DNA from: Mycobacterium sp. OTB74
GTDB taxonomy: Bacteria; Actinomycetota; Actinomycetes; Mycobacteriales; Mycobacteriaceae
Reading direction: 5' to 3'
Assembly (NCBI RefSeq): GCF_029892685.1
Contig: NZ_JARXVD010000009.1
Location: 124,001-188,000 of the forward strand
Length of the DNA: 64,000 nucleotides
Part shown: in pieces, positions 7,858 through 17,109 of the stretch
Layout of the letters: each line of letters begins with the position of its first letter
How positions within the stretch are numbered: the first letter of the stretch is position 1
The notes under the pieces: model-generated
Seen by the model: the letters and a program-made list of their open reading frames with translations, nothing else
Database searches by the model: none
What the model was told of the DNA's origin: nothing
Position numbers and translations under genes: made by a program

Positions 7858-9181
7858 TGACTTCATCCTTCGTTGCGGCCTGCTTGCGGTTGGTCGAACC
7901 GTTGCCGTTGGCCTGGGCTTCCTTGTACCGGTCCACGTACTTGTGCGCGGTGTGGTGCAGGTGGCGCAGCAAGATTTCCTGGTCGCAGAGCGGGAAGTCG
8001 AGCACGGCCCGGGTGCCGATCTGCGTCTGCGTGGCCTCCAACGTGTTGGCGTCCTGGAACGCGTACTCCTTGAACGTGACGGCGGCCAGTTCCTGCGAGA
8101 GGCGTTCACGCAGGTTCTTCGGCGGCACGAAGTACAGGTCGGCCTCAAATATATGGCTGTCCACACCGGTAGGCCAGTAGTTGTACGTCAGGTACCAACC
8201 CGGCGCCCAGAACAGCAGGGTGAAGTTCGGGAAGAACTCGAACGAGTCCTGGCCCCAAGTGCTGTGGCGACCAGGGTTGATGGCCGGTGGCAGCTCGTCG
8301 GGCAGGATGCCCTTGATATCGGGGCGGTCCCACGGCCCGAACAGGCCGCTGTGCAGGATGCGCTCGATGGGCTTGACCATCTTCAGGTCCTTCGGCGGGC
8401 TCATGCCACCCCAGGACGAGATCATCGAATGGTCGCCCTTGATGTCGTAGTGCAGCGCCTCGAAGCCGAACTTGGCCAGCTTCTCGGCCTCTTCCTTCTC
8501 CGCCTGCTTCATGTGCAGGATCGGCGCGTGGTAGAACTCGACAAACGCGTCGATGAACAGCTTCCAGTTCGAACCGACTTCCGAGCGGTAGCTGTAGTGC
8601 TCGGTCATCTCGTGGAAGGGATAACCCTTCAGGCCCTGGCCGAACTCGCCCAGATACTCCTCCAGCGAGACCGCGTCGTTGTCGAAGTTGACGAAGATGA
8701 AGCCTTCCCAGACCTCGCAGCGCACCGGCTTGAGCGGGTAGTCGGCCTTGTCGACGTCGAAGAACTCCTGCTCCTGCTGGATGAAGGTCAGGTCGCCCTG
8801 GAGGTTGTAGCGCCAGGCGTGGTACTTGCAGACGAACTGGCGGCAGGTGCCGGAAACTTCTTCGCCGGGGTAGTCGCTCCACACCAGCTTGTTGCCGCGA
8901 TGGCGGCACAGGTTATAGAAGGCGCGGATCTGCTCGCCGTCGTTGACGATGACGATCGACGTGCCCGGGCCGACCGACGGCAGCTCACGGGTGATGTAGC
9001 TGCCCTTCTTCGGAATCAACTCCACGCGGCCCATTTGCAACCAGGTCTTGCGGAAAATGGCCTGCTGCTCCAGCTTCCAGTGCTCCGGATCAATCGAGTC
9101 CTCGTAGTTGACCGGTGCAGTGCCCAATTCGGGCCAGTTCTCGGTCCAGCTGCCCACGTCGGGCTTTTTGAAAAACGCCAT
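7850..9181 (-). CDS. Rieske ring-hydroxylating oxygenase, alpha subunit
   Basis: 443 residues, normal for the class. The [2Fe-2S] Rieske ligands are Cys92, His94, Cys118 and His121 (CRHRGN ... CKYHAW). The mononuclear iron site has WKLFIDAFVEFYHAPILH with His218 and His223; an Asp in FQDANTLEATQ near the C-terminus is the likely third ligand. It would hydroxylate an aromatic or alicyclic substrate with O2 and electrons from a reductase. No beta subunit, ferredoxin or reductase lies beside it. The nearest stand-alone Rieske ferredoxin is at 46139. Second gene of the operon behind operator site 3. Confidence 0.94.
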   Translation of the reverse strand: MAFFKKPDVGSWTENWPELGTAPVNYEDSIDPEHWKLEQQAIFRKTWLQMGRVELIPKKGSYITRELPSVGPGTSIVIVNDGEQIRAFYNLCRHRGNKLVWSDYPGEEVSGTCRQFVCKYHAWRYNLQGDLTFIQQEQEFFDVDKADYPLKPVRCEVWEGFIFVNFDNDAVSLEEYLGEFGQGLKGYPFHEMTEHYSYRSEVGSNWKLFIDAFVEFYHAPILHMKQAEKEEAEKLAKFGFEALHYDIKGDHSMISSWGGMSPPKDLKMVKPIERILHSGLFGPWDRPDIKGILPDELPPAINPGRHSTWGQDSFEFFPNFTLLFWAPGWYLTYNYWPTGVDSHIFEADLYFVPPKNLRERLSQELAAVTFKEYAFQDANTLEATQTQIGTRAVLDFPLCDQEILLRHLHHTAHKYVDRYKEAQANGNGSTNRKQAATKDEVNV

Positions 9182-9184
9182 CTG

Positions 9185-9715
9185 TCAGTTCTCCTGTTCC
9201 GGTACGACGCCAAAAGTGTTGAATGCCATGGCCAGAAGGCCGTAGCAACCGATCGTGAAGACGAGGTCCATCCGCTGTTGCTCGTCTAGGTGCTCCGACA
9301 GTGCCGCCCAGGTGGCGTCGGAGACGTTGGAATCCGTCTCGAGTTCGTCGACGGCCGCGATGATGGCGCGTCCCAATGCGTCGTCGGCCTCGCCGCGTTG
9401 CACCTGCTCGATGGCCTCGAGGGTGATGCCCTCGCGCTGCGCCATCTCCACGTGGTGCACCCACTCGTACTCGCAACCCCGACGGTGGGCCACTCGGAGG
9501 ATGGCGAGTTCGCGCACGTCTGCCGGCAGCGTGGAGCTGAACAGCAGATAGCCGTTGAACCGCAAGAAGGATCGGGTCAACTTGGGGTTGCGGGCCATCG
9601 TGGCAAGTGCGGTGCCGGCTTCTCTGCGCTCCATCCGTTCCGGGGCAACGAAGCCAGACAGCGCCTTGATCACGTTGTCGTCCCACTCTTCTGGGAGTAG
9701 CGGCGCTACCCGCAT
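9185..9715 (-). CDS. Carboxymuconolactone decarboxylase/AhpD-like protein
   Basis: 176 residues from the ATG at 9715, preceded by GAGAGGGG; an in-frame GTG at 9742 lies almost against the operator and is less likely. The core is ILRVAHRRGCEYEWVHHVEMA, the family helix with a single Cys and a conserved His instead of the AhpD CxxC pair, so a thiol peroxidase role is unlikely. Many such proteins sit in catabolic operons with undefined activity. First gene of the Rieske operon, 3 bp before the oxygenase. Confidence 0.88.
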   Translation of the reverse strand: MRVAPLLPEEWDDNVIKALSGFVAPERMERREAGTALATMARNPKLTRSFLRFNGYLLFSSTLPADVRELAILRVAHRRGCEYEWVHHVEMAQREGITLEAIEQVQRGEADDALGRAIIAAVDELETDSNVSDATWAALSEHLDEQQRMDLVFTIGCYGLLAMAFNTFGVVPEQEN

Positions 9716-9746
9716 CGGGCGATCCCCTCTCTTGACTCTCACTTGC

Positions 9747-9761
9747 GAGAATCACATTCTC
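9747..9761. promoter_or_regulatory. GAGAAT-type operator, site 3 (Rieske operon and divergent amidohydrolase)
   Basis: GAGAATCACATTCTC is a perfect 6-3-6 palindrome 32 bp upstream of the AhpD-like start. A weaker element GAGAGTCTAGTTTCC at 9906-9920 with a half-site at 9893-9898 lies nearer the divergent gene at 9956. The 240-bp gap 9716-9955 therefore probably holds both divergent promoters; nothing coding is seen in it. Confidence 0.72.
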
Positions 9762-9955
9762 ATATTTGACCAATAGATTTCCACCTTTTACCCAAAACGT
9801 CAACGTTGCGGTGGTCTTCTGGTTCGATGAGATTGCCCGGTAGGGGCCCAAAACTGCAGGTATCGGGTTGGGGTTCCAGGGTTGGGATGTTGATTCTCGT
9901 CTGGTGAGAGTCTAGTTTCCTAAAGTAGAGAACCGGTTGTGGAGAAGGAGCTGTT

Positions 9956-11251
9956 GTGAACAAAGACGACATGATCCTGGTCAGCGTGGACGACCACATC
10001 GTCGAACCGCCTGACATGTTCAGGAACCATTTGGCCAAGAAGTACCTGGACGAGGCGCCGCGACTGGTGCACAACCCGGACGGCAGCGATACCTGGCAGT
10101 TCCGCGATGTGGTCATCCCCAACGTCGCGCTGAACGCGGTCGCCGGCCGGCCCAAGGAGGAGTACGGCCTCGAACCCCAGGGCCTCGATGAGATCCGCCC
10201 CGGCTGTTACAACGTCGATGAGCGGATCAAGGACATGAACGCCGGCGGCATCCTCGGCTCGATGTGCTTCCCGTCGTTCCCCGGCTTCGCCGGCCGCCTC
10301 TTCGCCACCGAAGACCACGACTTCTCGCTGGCCCTGGTGCAGGCCTACAACGACTGGCACGTTGAGGAATGGTGTGGCGCCTACCCGGCCCGCTTCATCC
10401 CGATGACCCTCCCGGTGATCTGGGACCCGGTGGCCTGCGCCGCCGAAATCCGTCGGAACGCCGCCCGCGGTGTGCACTCGTTGACCTTCACCGAGAACCC
10501 GGCCGCCATGGGCTACCCCAGCTTCCACGACTTCGACTACTGGAAGCCCGTGTGGGATGCCCTGGTTGACACCGAGACCGTGCTGAACGTGCACATCGGC
10601 TCGTCGGGCCGGCTGGCCATCACCGCCCCGGACGCCCCGATGGACGTAATGATCACCCTGCAGCCCATGAACATCGTGCAGGCCGCCGCGGACCTGCTGT
10701 GGTCGCGGCCGATCAAGGAGTACCCGACGCTGAAGATCGCCCTGTCCGAGGGTGGCACCGGCTGGATTCCGTATTTCCTTGAGCGCGTTGACCGTACCTA
10801 CGAGATGCACTCGACCTGGACCGGACAGGACTTCAAGGGCAAGCTGCCCAGCGAGGTGTTCCGCGAGCACTTCCTGACCTGCTTCATCGCCGACCCGGTC
10901 GGCGTGGCCACCCGCGGTCACATCGGTGTGGACAACATCTGCTGGGAAGCGGACTACCCACACAGCGACTCGATGTGGCCCGGTGCCCCCGAGCAGCTCG
11001 ACGAGGTGCTCAAGGCCAACAATGTGCCCGACGACGAGATCAACAAGATGACCTACGAGAACGCCTTGAAGTGGTACCACTTCGACCCGTTCAGCCACAT
11101 GTCCAAGGAGCAGGCCACAGTCGGTGCGCTGCGCAAGGCTGCCGAAGGACACGACGTGTCGATTCAGGCGCTGAGCAAGCACGTGCACGGCCACGCCGAC
11201 CTGGCGTCGTTCGCGGCCAACGCGAAGGAATTGACCGGCAACAAGGACTAG
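9956..11251 (+). CDS. Amidohydrolase-2 family metal-dependent hydrolase/decarboxylase
   Basis: 431 residues from a GTG with GAGAAGGAG just upstream. The fold starts ILVSVDDHIVEPPDMF, typical of the TIM-barrel amidohydrolase-2 family that includes nonoxidative aromatic acid decarboxylases and C-C hydrolases. Other metal or active-site blocks are LNVHIGSSG, IALSEGGTGWIPY and WEADYPHSDS. It opens the plus-strand operon of beta-oxidation genes. In this context a decarboxylase or ring C-C hydrolase acting on the Rieske product is plausible (inference). It is related to the tandem pair at 46531-48787. Confidence 0.9.
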   Translation: MNKDDMILVSVDDHIVEPPDMFRNHLAKKYLDEAPRLVHNPDGSDTWQFRDVVIPNVALNAVAGRPKEEYGLEPQGLDEIRPGCYNVDERIKDMNAGGILGSMCFPSFPGFAGRLFATEDHDFSLALVQAYNDWHVEEWCGAYPARFIPMTLPVIWDPVACAAEIRRNAARGVHSLTFTENPAAMGYPSFHDFDYWKPVWDALVDTETVLNVHIGSSGRLAITAPDAPMDVMITLQPMNIVQAAADLLWSRPIKEYPTLKIALSEGGTGWIPYFLERVDRTYEMHSTWTGQDFKGKLPSEVFREHFLTCFIADPVGVATRGHIGVDNICWEADYPHSDSMWPGAPEQLDEVLKANNVPDDEINKMTYENALKWYHFDPFSHMSKEQATVGALRKAAEGHDVSIQALSKHVHGHADLASFAANAKELTGNKD

Positions 11252-11269
11252 CCGTCCGACCAGACCGAT

Positions 11270-11299
11270 GCGCCGGTGCGGCGATGCCCGCACCGGCGC
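11270..11299 (+). terminator. GC-rich hairpin between amidohydrolase and acyl-CoA dehydrogenase
   Basis: GCGCCGGTGCGG pairs perfectly with CCGCACCGGCGC across a 6-base loop. No T-run follows. It may attenuate rather than fully stop transcription, since the next gene begins 38 bp on in the same direction. Confidence 0.55.
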
Positions 11300-11336
11300 C
11301 CTCGGTTGTGCATGAGATGAAATGAAGGAGCGCATC

Positions 11337-12536
11337 GTGTCCAACGCGTCCAGCGGCATGAACTTCGAACTGACCGAAGACCAGCAGCTGATCCGCAAAT
11401 CCGTGGCCGAGCTTGCCGCCAAGTTCGACGACCACTACTGGATGCAGAAGGATCAGGCACACGAATTCCCGCAGGAGTTCTACGACGCCATCGCCGGCGG
11501 TGGTTGGCTGGGCATGACCATCCCCGAGGAGTACGGCGGTCATGGTCTGGGCATCACCGAAGCCACCATCCTGGCTGAAGAGGTCGCCCGCTCCGGTGGT
11601 GGCATGAACGCTGCCAGCTCCATTCACATGTCGATCTTCGGCATGCAGCCTGTCGTGGTCTTCGGCTCCGACGAGATGAAGGCCGAGACCCTGCCGCGGA
11701 TCGTCAACGGCGACCTGCACGTGTGTTTCGGTGTCACCGAACCGACTGCGGGCCTGGATACTTCGCGGATAACCACGTTCGCCAAGCGAGACGGTGACCA
11801 TTACGTCGTCAACGGCCGCAAGGTGTGGATCTCCAAAGCTCTTGAGTCCGAGAAGATCCTGCTGCTGACCCGCACCGAGAGCCGCGAGGACGTAGAAAAA
11901 CGGGGCGGCAAGCCCACCGAAGGACTCACCCTCTTCCTCACCGACCTGGACCGCAACCACGTCGACATCCGGCCCATCACCAAGATGGGTCGAAATGCGG
12001 TGTCCTCCAACGAATTGTTCATCGATGACCTGCGGGTGCCGGCGGAACACCGCATTGGCGAGGAGGGCAAGGGTTTCTCCTACATCCTGCACGGACTCAA
12101 CCCGGAGCGGATGCTGATCGCCGCCGAGGCCCTGGGCATCGGCCGCGTGGCGCTGGACCGAGCGGTCAAGTACGCCAACGAGCGGGTGGTGTTCGACCGG
12201 CCGATCGGCATGAACCAGGGCATCCAGTTCCCACTGGCCGACTCGTTGGCCCGGCTGGACGCCGCCGAACTGATCCTGCGCAAGGCAACCTGGCTGTACG
12301 ACAGCGGCAAGCCCTGCGGCCGGGAGGCCAACATGGCCAAATACCTGTGTGCCGATGCCGGTTTCGATGCTGCGGACCGCGCGCTGCAGACCCATGGCGG
12401 CATGGGCTACTCGGAGGAGTACAACATCTCGCGGTTCTTCCGCGAGTCTCGACTGATGAAGATCGCCCCGGTGAGCCAGGAGATGATCCTGAACTTCCTG
12501 GGCGCCAACGTTCTCGGCTTGCCGAAGAGCTACTGA
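11337..12536 (+). CDS. Acyl-CoA dehydrogenase
   Basis: 399 residues from the GTG at 11337, which follows GAAGGAG by about eight bases; an ATG five codons earlier lies on the Shine-Dalgarno itself. Motifs are FGVTEPTAGLDTSRI, YVVNGRKVWISKA and the C-terminal LMKIAPVSQEMILNFLG, where SQE holds the base Glu in place of the usual TSE. The variant FAD-loop sequence sets it apart from the other dehydrogenases here and suggests a distinct substrate. It is followed by an SDR, CoA-transferase, thiolase and another dehydrogenase with gaps of about 11 bp or less. Confidence 0.92.
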   Translation: MSNASSGMNFELTEDQQLIRKSVAELAAKFDDHYWMQKDQAHEFPQEFYDAIAGGGWLGMTIPEEYGGHGLGITEATILAEEVARSGGGMNAASSIHMSIFGMQPVVVFGSDEMKAETLPRIVNGDLHVCFGVTEPTAGLDTSRITTFAKRDGDHYVVNGRKVWISKALESEKILLLTRTESREDVEKRGGKPTEGLTLFLTDLDRNHVDIRPITKMGRNAVSSNELFIDDLRVPAEHRIGEEGKGFSYILHGLNPERMLIAAEALGIGRVALDRAVKYANERVVFDRPIGMNQGIQFPLADSLARLDAAELILRKATWLYDSGKPCGREANMAKYLCADAGFDAADRALQTHGGMGYSEEYNISRFFRESRLMKIAPVSQEMILNFLGANVLGLPKSY

Positions 12537-12546
12537 GGGGAATGAC

Positions 12547-13317
12547 GTGACAACCGCTTCAACTTCACTGTTCGATCTGACCGGCCGCTCGGCGCTGGTG
12601 ACTGGTGCCGGTTGCGGTATCGGCGCGGCGGTGGCAACGGCCCTGGCGCAGGCCGGGGCCGCAGTGCTGGTGACCGACATCAAGCCGGAATCGGCTGCCG
12701 CAGTGGCAGAACGCATTGTCGCCGCCGGCGGGAAGGCCGACAGCATGGCGCTGGATGTCAGTTCCCGCGACGCCGCCAACGCCGCGGCCTTGCGGGCCTC
12801 CGGGCTGGCCGACGGTGCCCTGCACATCCTGGTCAACAACGCCGGCGTCACCGCGCCGGCCATGTTCCCCAAGCTGACCGACGAAACCTTCCGGCTGACG
12901 TTCGACGTCCACGTGATGGGCACCTTCCACTGCGCCCAGGCCGCGCTGCCGTACATGCCGACCGACGGCACCGGCCGCATCATCAACGTGACCTCCTCGG
13001 CGGGTATCACCGGAACCCTCGGGCAGGTCAACTACTCGGCGGCCAAGGCCGGCATCATCGGCATCACCAAATCACTGGCCCGGGAGATGGCCAGCAAGAA
13101 CATCCTGGTGAACGCGCTGGCGCCGTTGGCCGCCACCCCGATGACCGAAACCATTCGCACCAACGAGAAATTCGCGGCCAACATGATGAACCGTATTCCG
13201 TTGAAGCGCTGGGCCGAGGCCGAGGAAGTCGCCGGGCCGTTCGTGTTCCTGGCCTCTGATGCCGCGTCGTACATCACCGGGCAGGTACTGCCGGTCGATG
13301 GCGGCATGGTTATGTGA
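12547..13317 (+). CDS. Short-chain dehydrogenase/reductase (FabG-like)
   Basis: 256 residues from a GTG. It has TGAGCGIG for cofactor binding (usual TGxxxGIG), ILVNNAGVTAP, catalytic Ser in INVTSSAG and YSAAKAG with the Tyr-x3-Lys pair, ending ITGQVLPVDGGMVM. A complete classical SDR. Between a dehydrogenase and a thiolase it is a candidate 3-hydroxyacyl-CoA dehydrogenase, though ring-alcohol oxidation is equally possible. No hydratase gene is present in this operon. Confidence 0.92.
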   Translation: MTTASTSLFDLTGRSALVTGAGCGIGAAVATALAQAGAAVLVTDIKPESAAAVAERIVAAGGKADSMALDVSSRDAANAAALRASGLADGALHILVNNAGVTAPAMFPKLTDETFRLTFDVHVMGTFHCAQAALPYMPTDGTGRIINVTSSAGITGTLGQVNYSAAKAGIIGITKSLAREMASKNILVNALAPLAATPMTETIRTNEKFAANMMNRIPLKRWAEAEEVAGPFVFLASDAASYITGQVLPVDGGMVM

Positions 13318-13321
13318 CCTT

Positions 13322-14557
13322 GTGAGCGAAGTTTACGAGCGAACCATGGACCCGAGCAGCTCATCGTGTCTGCCGCTGGCCGGGATCACCGTCGTTGCCA
13401 TGGAGCAGGCGGTGTCCGCGCCGATGTGCACCCGCGTGCTGGCCGATTTCGGTGCCCGGGTGATAAAGATCGAGAACCCCAACGGTGGTGATTTCGCCCG
13501 CGACTACGACGATGTGGTGCTGGGGCAGGCCGCGCACTTCGTCTGGGCCAACCGGGGCAAGCAGTCGGTCACGCTGAACCTCAAGTCCGACAAGGGCATG
13601 GAGGTGCTGCACCGGATGTTGGACGACGCCGACGCGTTCGTCTCGAACCTGGCGCCGGGCGCAACTGCCCGGCTGGGGCTCTCGTCGGCAGATCTGCGCG
13701 AACGTCATCCGCAGGTGATCCCGCTGGAAATCGACGGTTACGGACCGGGTGGACCCTTGTCGGCCAAGCGGGCGTACGACCTGCTGGTGCAGGCCGAATC
13801 AGGTTCGTGCGCGTCCACCGGCTACCCGGGTATGCCGGCCAAACCGGGTGCACCCGTTGCTGACATCACCACAGGGCTGTACTCGGCGCTGTCGATCATG
13901 GCACTGCTGTTGGGGCGTGCCCGTGGGGTATCCTCCGGCGCCATGCCCTCGGTGGCCGTCAGCCTGTTCGACACCATGACCGACATCATGGGTTACCAAC
14001 TGACCTACACCCAGCATTCCGGCGTTGACCAGCAGCCCCTCGGCATGAGCTCACCCGCGGTCGCGCCCTACGGTGCCTTCGCCACCCGGGACGGGCAGAC
14101 CGTGGTGCTGGGCACCACCAACGACCGGGAATGGCAGCGGCTGGCCCGGGAGATCATCGAGCGTCCCGACCTGGCTGACGATGCGCGGTTCGCCACCAAC
14201 CCGGACCGCTGTGCGCACCGTGACGAGCTCAATGCAGCGATTGAATCCTGGTGCGCCCTACATGATCTCGATGAGATTCAAAAGGTGGCCGATGAGGCCG
14301 GCATCGGCAACTCCCGGTACAACCTGCCCAGTGAAGTCGTCGCTCATCCACACCTGAAGGCCCGCGACCGGTGGCGGCAGATCGGTACGCCTGCGGGCCC
14401 CATCGACGCGTTGTTGCCGCCGCCGGTGATCAGCGATTTCGAGATGGGCATGGGCGCGGTACCGGGGCTGGGCGAGCACACCGATGCGGTTCTGGCCGAA
14501 TTGGGTTACAAGACTTTGGAAATCGCCGGGCTGCGAGCCGACGGCGTCATTGGATAG
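13322..14557 (+). CDS. CaiB/BaiF family (class III) CoA-transferase
   Basis: About 411 residues from the GTG at 13322; an ATG at 13346 is an alternative and neither has a strong ribosome site. The class III fold starts LAGITVVAMEQAVSAPMCTRVLADFGA and continues with IKIENPNGGDFARDYD, HFVWANRGKQSVTLNL and YDLLVQAESG, where the Asp of YD fits the catalytic residue. These enzymes move CoA between carboxylic acids through an aspartyl-CoA anhydride. It probably activates the acid intermediate of the local pathway. Confidence 0.9.
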   Translation: MSEVYERTMDPSSSSCLPLAGITVVAMEQAVSAPMCTRVLADFGARVIKIENPNGGDFARDYDDVVLGQAAHFVWANRGKQSVTLNLKSDKGMEVLHRMLDDADAFVSNLAPGATARLGLSSADLRERHPQVIPLEIDGYGPGGPLSAKRAYDLLVQAESGSCASTGYPGMPAKPGAPVADITTGLYSALSIMALLLGRARGVSSGAMPSVAVSLFDTMTDIMGYQLTYTQHSGVDQQPLGMSSPAVAPYGAFATRDGQTVVLGTTNDREWQRLAREIIERPDLADDARFATNPDRCAHRDELNAAIESWCALHDLDEIQKVADEAGIGNSRYNLPSEVVAHPHLKARDRWRQIGTPAGPIDALLPPPVISDFEMGMGAVPGLGEHTDAVLAELGYKTLEIAGLRADGVIG

Positions 14558-14565
14558 GAGTGCAC

Positions 14566-15714
14566 ATGCGCGAAGTTGTCATCGTCGAAGCTGTACGTAC
14601 CGCCGTCGGCAAGCGCAATGGTGGGTTGTCCGGGCAGCACGCCGCCGACCTGTCGGCGGTAGTGCTCAATGAGCTGATGGAACGGGCCGGGGTGGCACCG
14701 GATCTGGTCGACGACGTGGTGTGGGGTTGCGTGTCCCAGGTGGGCGACCAGTCGAGCAACATCGGCCGCTATTCGGTGCTGGCCGCGGGCTGGCCGGAAC
14801 ACATCCCGGGCACCACGATCAACCGCGCCTGCGGATCGTCACAGCAGGCTTTGGATTTCGCGGTGCAGGCGGTCATGTCGGGCCAGCAGGACGTCGTGGT
14901 CGCCGGTGGCGTCGAGGTGATGAGCCGGGTACCGCTCGGTGCGGCCAGGTCCACTGGTGAACCGTACGGGCCGAAAGCCCTTGCCCGCTATGACGGTTTC
15001 GGGTTCAACCAGGGAATCTCGGCCGAGCTGATCTCGCAGAAGTGGAACCTGTCGCGCACCCGACTGGACGAGTACTCGGCGCGCTCGCATGAACTTGCCG
15101 CGGCAGCCCAGGACGCCGGGGCATTCACCACGCAGATCGTCCCGGTGTTCACCGAAGACGGTGGGGTGGTGCACGAAGACGAGGGCATCCGCCGCGGCAC
15201 CACGCCCGAGAAACTGGCGGGGCTCAAGCCGGCGTTCCAAGAGGACGGCGTGATCCACGCCGGCAACTCGTCGCAGATATCCGATGGTGCCGCAGCACTT
15301 TTGGTGATGACCACCGAGAACGCGGTGCAACTCGGGCTGACCCCGCTGGTGCGCTACGTCGCCGGCGTAGTCACCGGCGCCGACCCGGTGCTGATGCTGA
15401 CCGGCCCCATCCCGGCTACCGAGAAAGTGCTGCACAAGGCCGGTGTCGGCATCGACGAGGTCGGCGTGTTCGAGATCAACGAGGCGTTCGCCCCGGTGCC
15501 GCTGGCTTGGCTGGCCGAGACCGGTGCCGACGAGGCCCGGCTGAATCCGCTGGGCGGCGCCATCGCGCTGGGGCACCCGCTCGGTGCGTCGGGCGCGGTG
15601 CTGATGACCCGCATGATCAATCACATGCGGGACAACGGAATTCGTTATGGCCTGCAGTCCATGTGCGAGGGCGGCGGCACTGCCAACGCCACGTTGGTCG
15701 AGCTGGTCGCGTAG
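14566..15714 (+). CDS. Acetyl-CoA acetyltransferase/thiolase
   Basis: 382 residues from the ATG at 14566 with AGGAG ahead. The catalytic triad is visible: nucleophile Cys89 in NRACGSSQQA, His337 in GHPLGASG, and Cys367 in MCEGGGTAN. Thiolytic cleavage of a 3-oxoacyl-CoA ends a beta-oxidation round. It begins 9 bp after the CoA-transferase stop and is followed 9 bp later by a dehydrogenase. It is a conventional thiolase, unlike the DUF35-fused one at 41427. Confidence 0.95.
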   Translation: MREVVIVEAVRTAVGKRNGGLSGQHAADLSAVVLNELMERAGVAPDLVDDVVWGCVSQVGDQSSNIGRYSVLAAGWPEHIPGTTINRACGSSQQALDFAVQAVMSGQQDVVVAGGVEVMSRVPLGAARSTGEPYGPKALARYDGFGFNQGISAELISQKWNLSRTRLDEYSARSHELAAAAQDAGAFTTQIVPVFTEDGGVVHEDEGIRRGTTPEKLAGLKPAFQEDGVIHAGNSSQISDGAAALLVMTTENAVQLGLTPLVRYVAGVVTGADPVLMLTGPIPATEKVLHKAGVGIDEVGVFEINEAFAPVPLAWLAETGADEARLNPLGGAIALGHPLGASGAVLMTRMINHMRDNGIRYGLQSMCEGGGTANATLVELVA

Positions 15715-15722
15715 GAGTGTCG

Positions 15723-16871
15723 ATGCAACGCAATCTGTTTGACGAGGACCACGAGGCCTTCCGGTCGCTGGCCCGGGATTTCGTCGAGAAGGAGGTCGTT
15801 CCGGCCTACCCCTCCTGGGAAAAGGGCGGGCGGATGCCTCGCGAGGTATTCGAGAAGATGGGCTCGCTCGGCATGCTCGGCATGGCCATCCCGGAGGAGT
15901 ACGGCGGCGGGGGACAGCCCGACTACCGGTACAACGTGGTGCTGCAGGAGGAGGCGGCGCGGGCGCTGGTGACCCTGTCGACGGTGCGCACGCAACTGGA
16001 AGTGATCCTGCCGTACTTCCTGCACTACGCGAACGCCGAGCAGCGTGATCGCTGGTTCCCGGGCATGGTATCGGGCAAGTTGCTGACTGCTGTGGCGATG
16101 ACCGAACCGGGCACCGGCTCAGACCTGGCGGGCATGAAGACCACTGCGGTGCGCGACGGCGACGACTGGATTATCAACGGCGCCAAGACTTTTATCACCG
16201 GGGGCATGCAGGCCGACCTGGTGATCGTGGTGGCCCGCACCTCGACCGACCCGTCCAATCGCCGTCGCGGTCTGACCCTTTTCGTGGTGGAGGCGGGCAT
16301 GCCGGGCTTCACTCGCGGCCGCGAGCTGGAGAAGATGGGCTGCAAGGTGCAGGACACCGCCGAGCTGTCGTTCGTCGATGTGCGGGTGCCGGCCCGAAAT
16401 GTGCTGGGGGAGGTCGACGAGGCGTTCGGCTATCTCGGCCACAATCTGCCGCAGGAGCGGCTCACCGTCGCTGTCGGTTCGGTAGCCCAGGCCCGCTCCG
16501 CAATTGGCGCGGCCATCGACTACACCCGGGACCGCAAGGCGTTCGGCACGCCGGTGGCGTCCTTTCAGAACACCAAGTTCGAATTGGCCGCCTGCTCAAC
16601 GGAAGTCGAAGCGGCCCAGATGATGCTGGACCGGGCGGTCGCACTGCACGTCGACGGTGAGTTGTCCGCGCCGGATGCCGCCCGGGTCAAGCTGTTCTGC
16701 ACCGAGATGCAGGCCCGGGTGATCGACCGCTGCCTGCAGCTGTTCGGCGGGTACGGCTACATGATGGAGTACCCGATCGCCCGGTTGTACACCGACGCCC
16801 GGGTCGCCCGCATCTACGCCGGGACCAGCGAAGTGATGAAGGTGATCATCGCCAAAGACCTGGGGTTGTAG
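15723..16871 (+). CDS. Acyl-CoA dehydrogenase
   Basis: 382 residues from the ATG at 15723 (TAGGAG upstream). It carries MTEPGTGSDLAGM, WIINGAKTFITGG and the C-terminal IYAGTSEVMKVIIAKDLGL with the base Glu, a textbook medium/long-chain-type dehydrogenase. Last gene of the plus-strand operon; a long inverted repeat follows before the opposing TetR. Confidence 0.94.
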   Translation: MQRNLFDEDHEAFRSLARDFVEKEVVPAYPSWEKGGRMPREVFEKMGSLGMLGMAIPEEYGGGGQPDYRYNVVLQEEAARALVTLSTVRTQLEVILPYFLHYANAEQRDRWFPGMVSGKLLTAVAMTEPGTGSDLAGMKTTAVRDGDDWIINGAKTFITGGMQADLVIVVARTSTDPSNRRRGLTLFVVEAGMPGFTRGRELEKMGCKVQDTAELSFVDVRVPARNVLGEVDEAFGYLGHNLPQERLTVAVGSVAQARSAIGAAIDYTRDRKAFGTPVASFQNTKFELAACSTEVEAAQMMLDRAVALHVDGELSAPDAARVKLFCTEMQARVIDRCLQLFGGYGYMMEYPIARLYTDARVARIYAGTSEVMKVIIAKDLGL

Positions 16872-16933
16872 CGGGCATTGGCGTCGCTGCCTCAAGAGTC
16901 ACATCAGTCCCTCGTCCGGGGCCTGTACGTTGT

Positions 16934-17010
16934 GCCCGCCTCTATGCGACAACGTGGTTGGTGGTCGGTAGGTGCGGATGAATCTGCGGATTTGTCGCAC
17001 AGAGGCGGGC
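16934..17010. repeat. 19-bp inverted repeat between convergent genes
   Basis: Positions 16934-16952 and 16992-17010 are inverted copies with 18 of 19 bases matching (core GCCCGCCTC / GAGGCGGGC) and a 39-base loop. A second inverted pair, GATGAATC at 16978-16985 and GATTCATC at 17019-17026, interlocks with it. The position between a + and a - gene fits a terminator, but loop length and interlocking are unusual. The rest of 16872-17109 is not convincingly coding. Confidence 0.55.
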
Positions 17011-17109
17011 AAAGTGCGATTCATCTGGGGGAGGGGCCATAGTGACGGGTGAGGTGCTCCGAACCGATGCTGCCCGAACCGATGATGGCGACGGGCCAAT
17101 CGGTTCCCG

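Noticed and set aside
9920..13031. Two long minus-strand open frames across the amidohydrolase, dehydrogenase and SDR genes
   Set aside because: They span several genuine genes and intergenic hairpins, with no recognisable domain.
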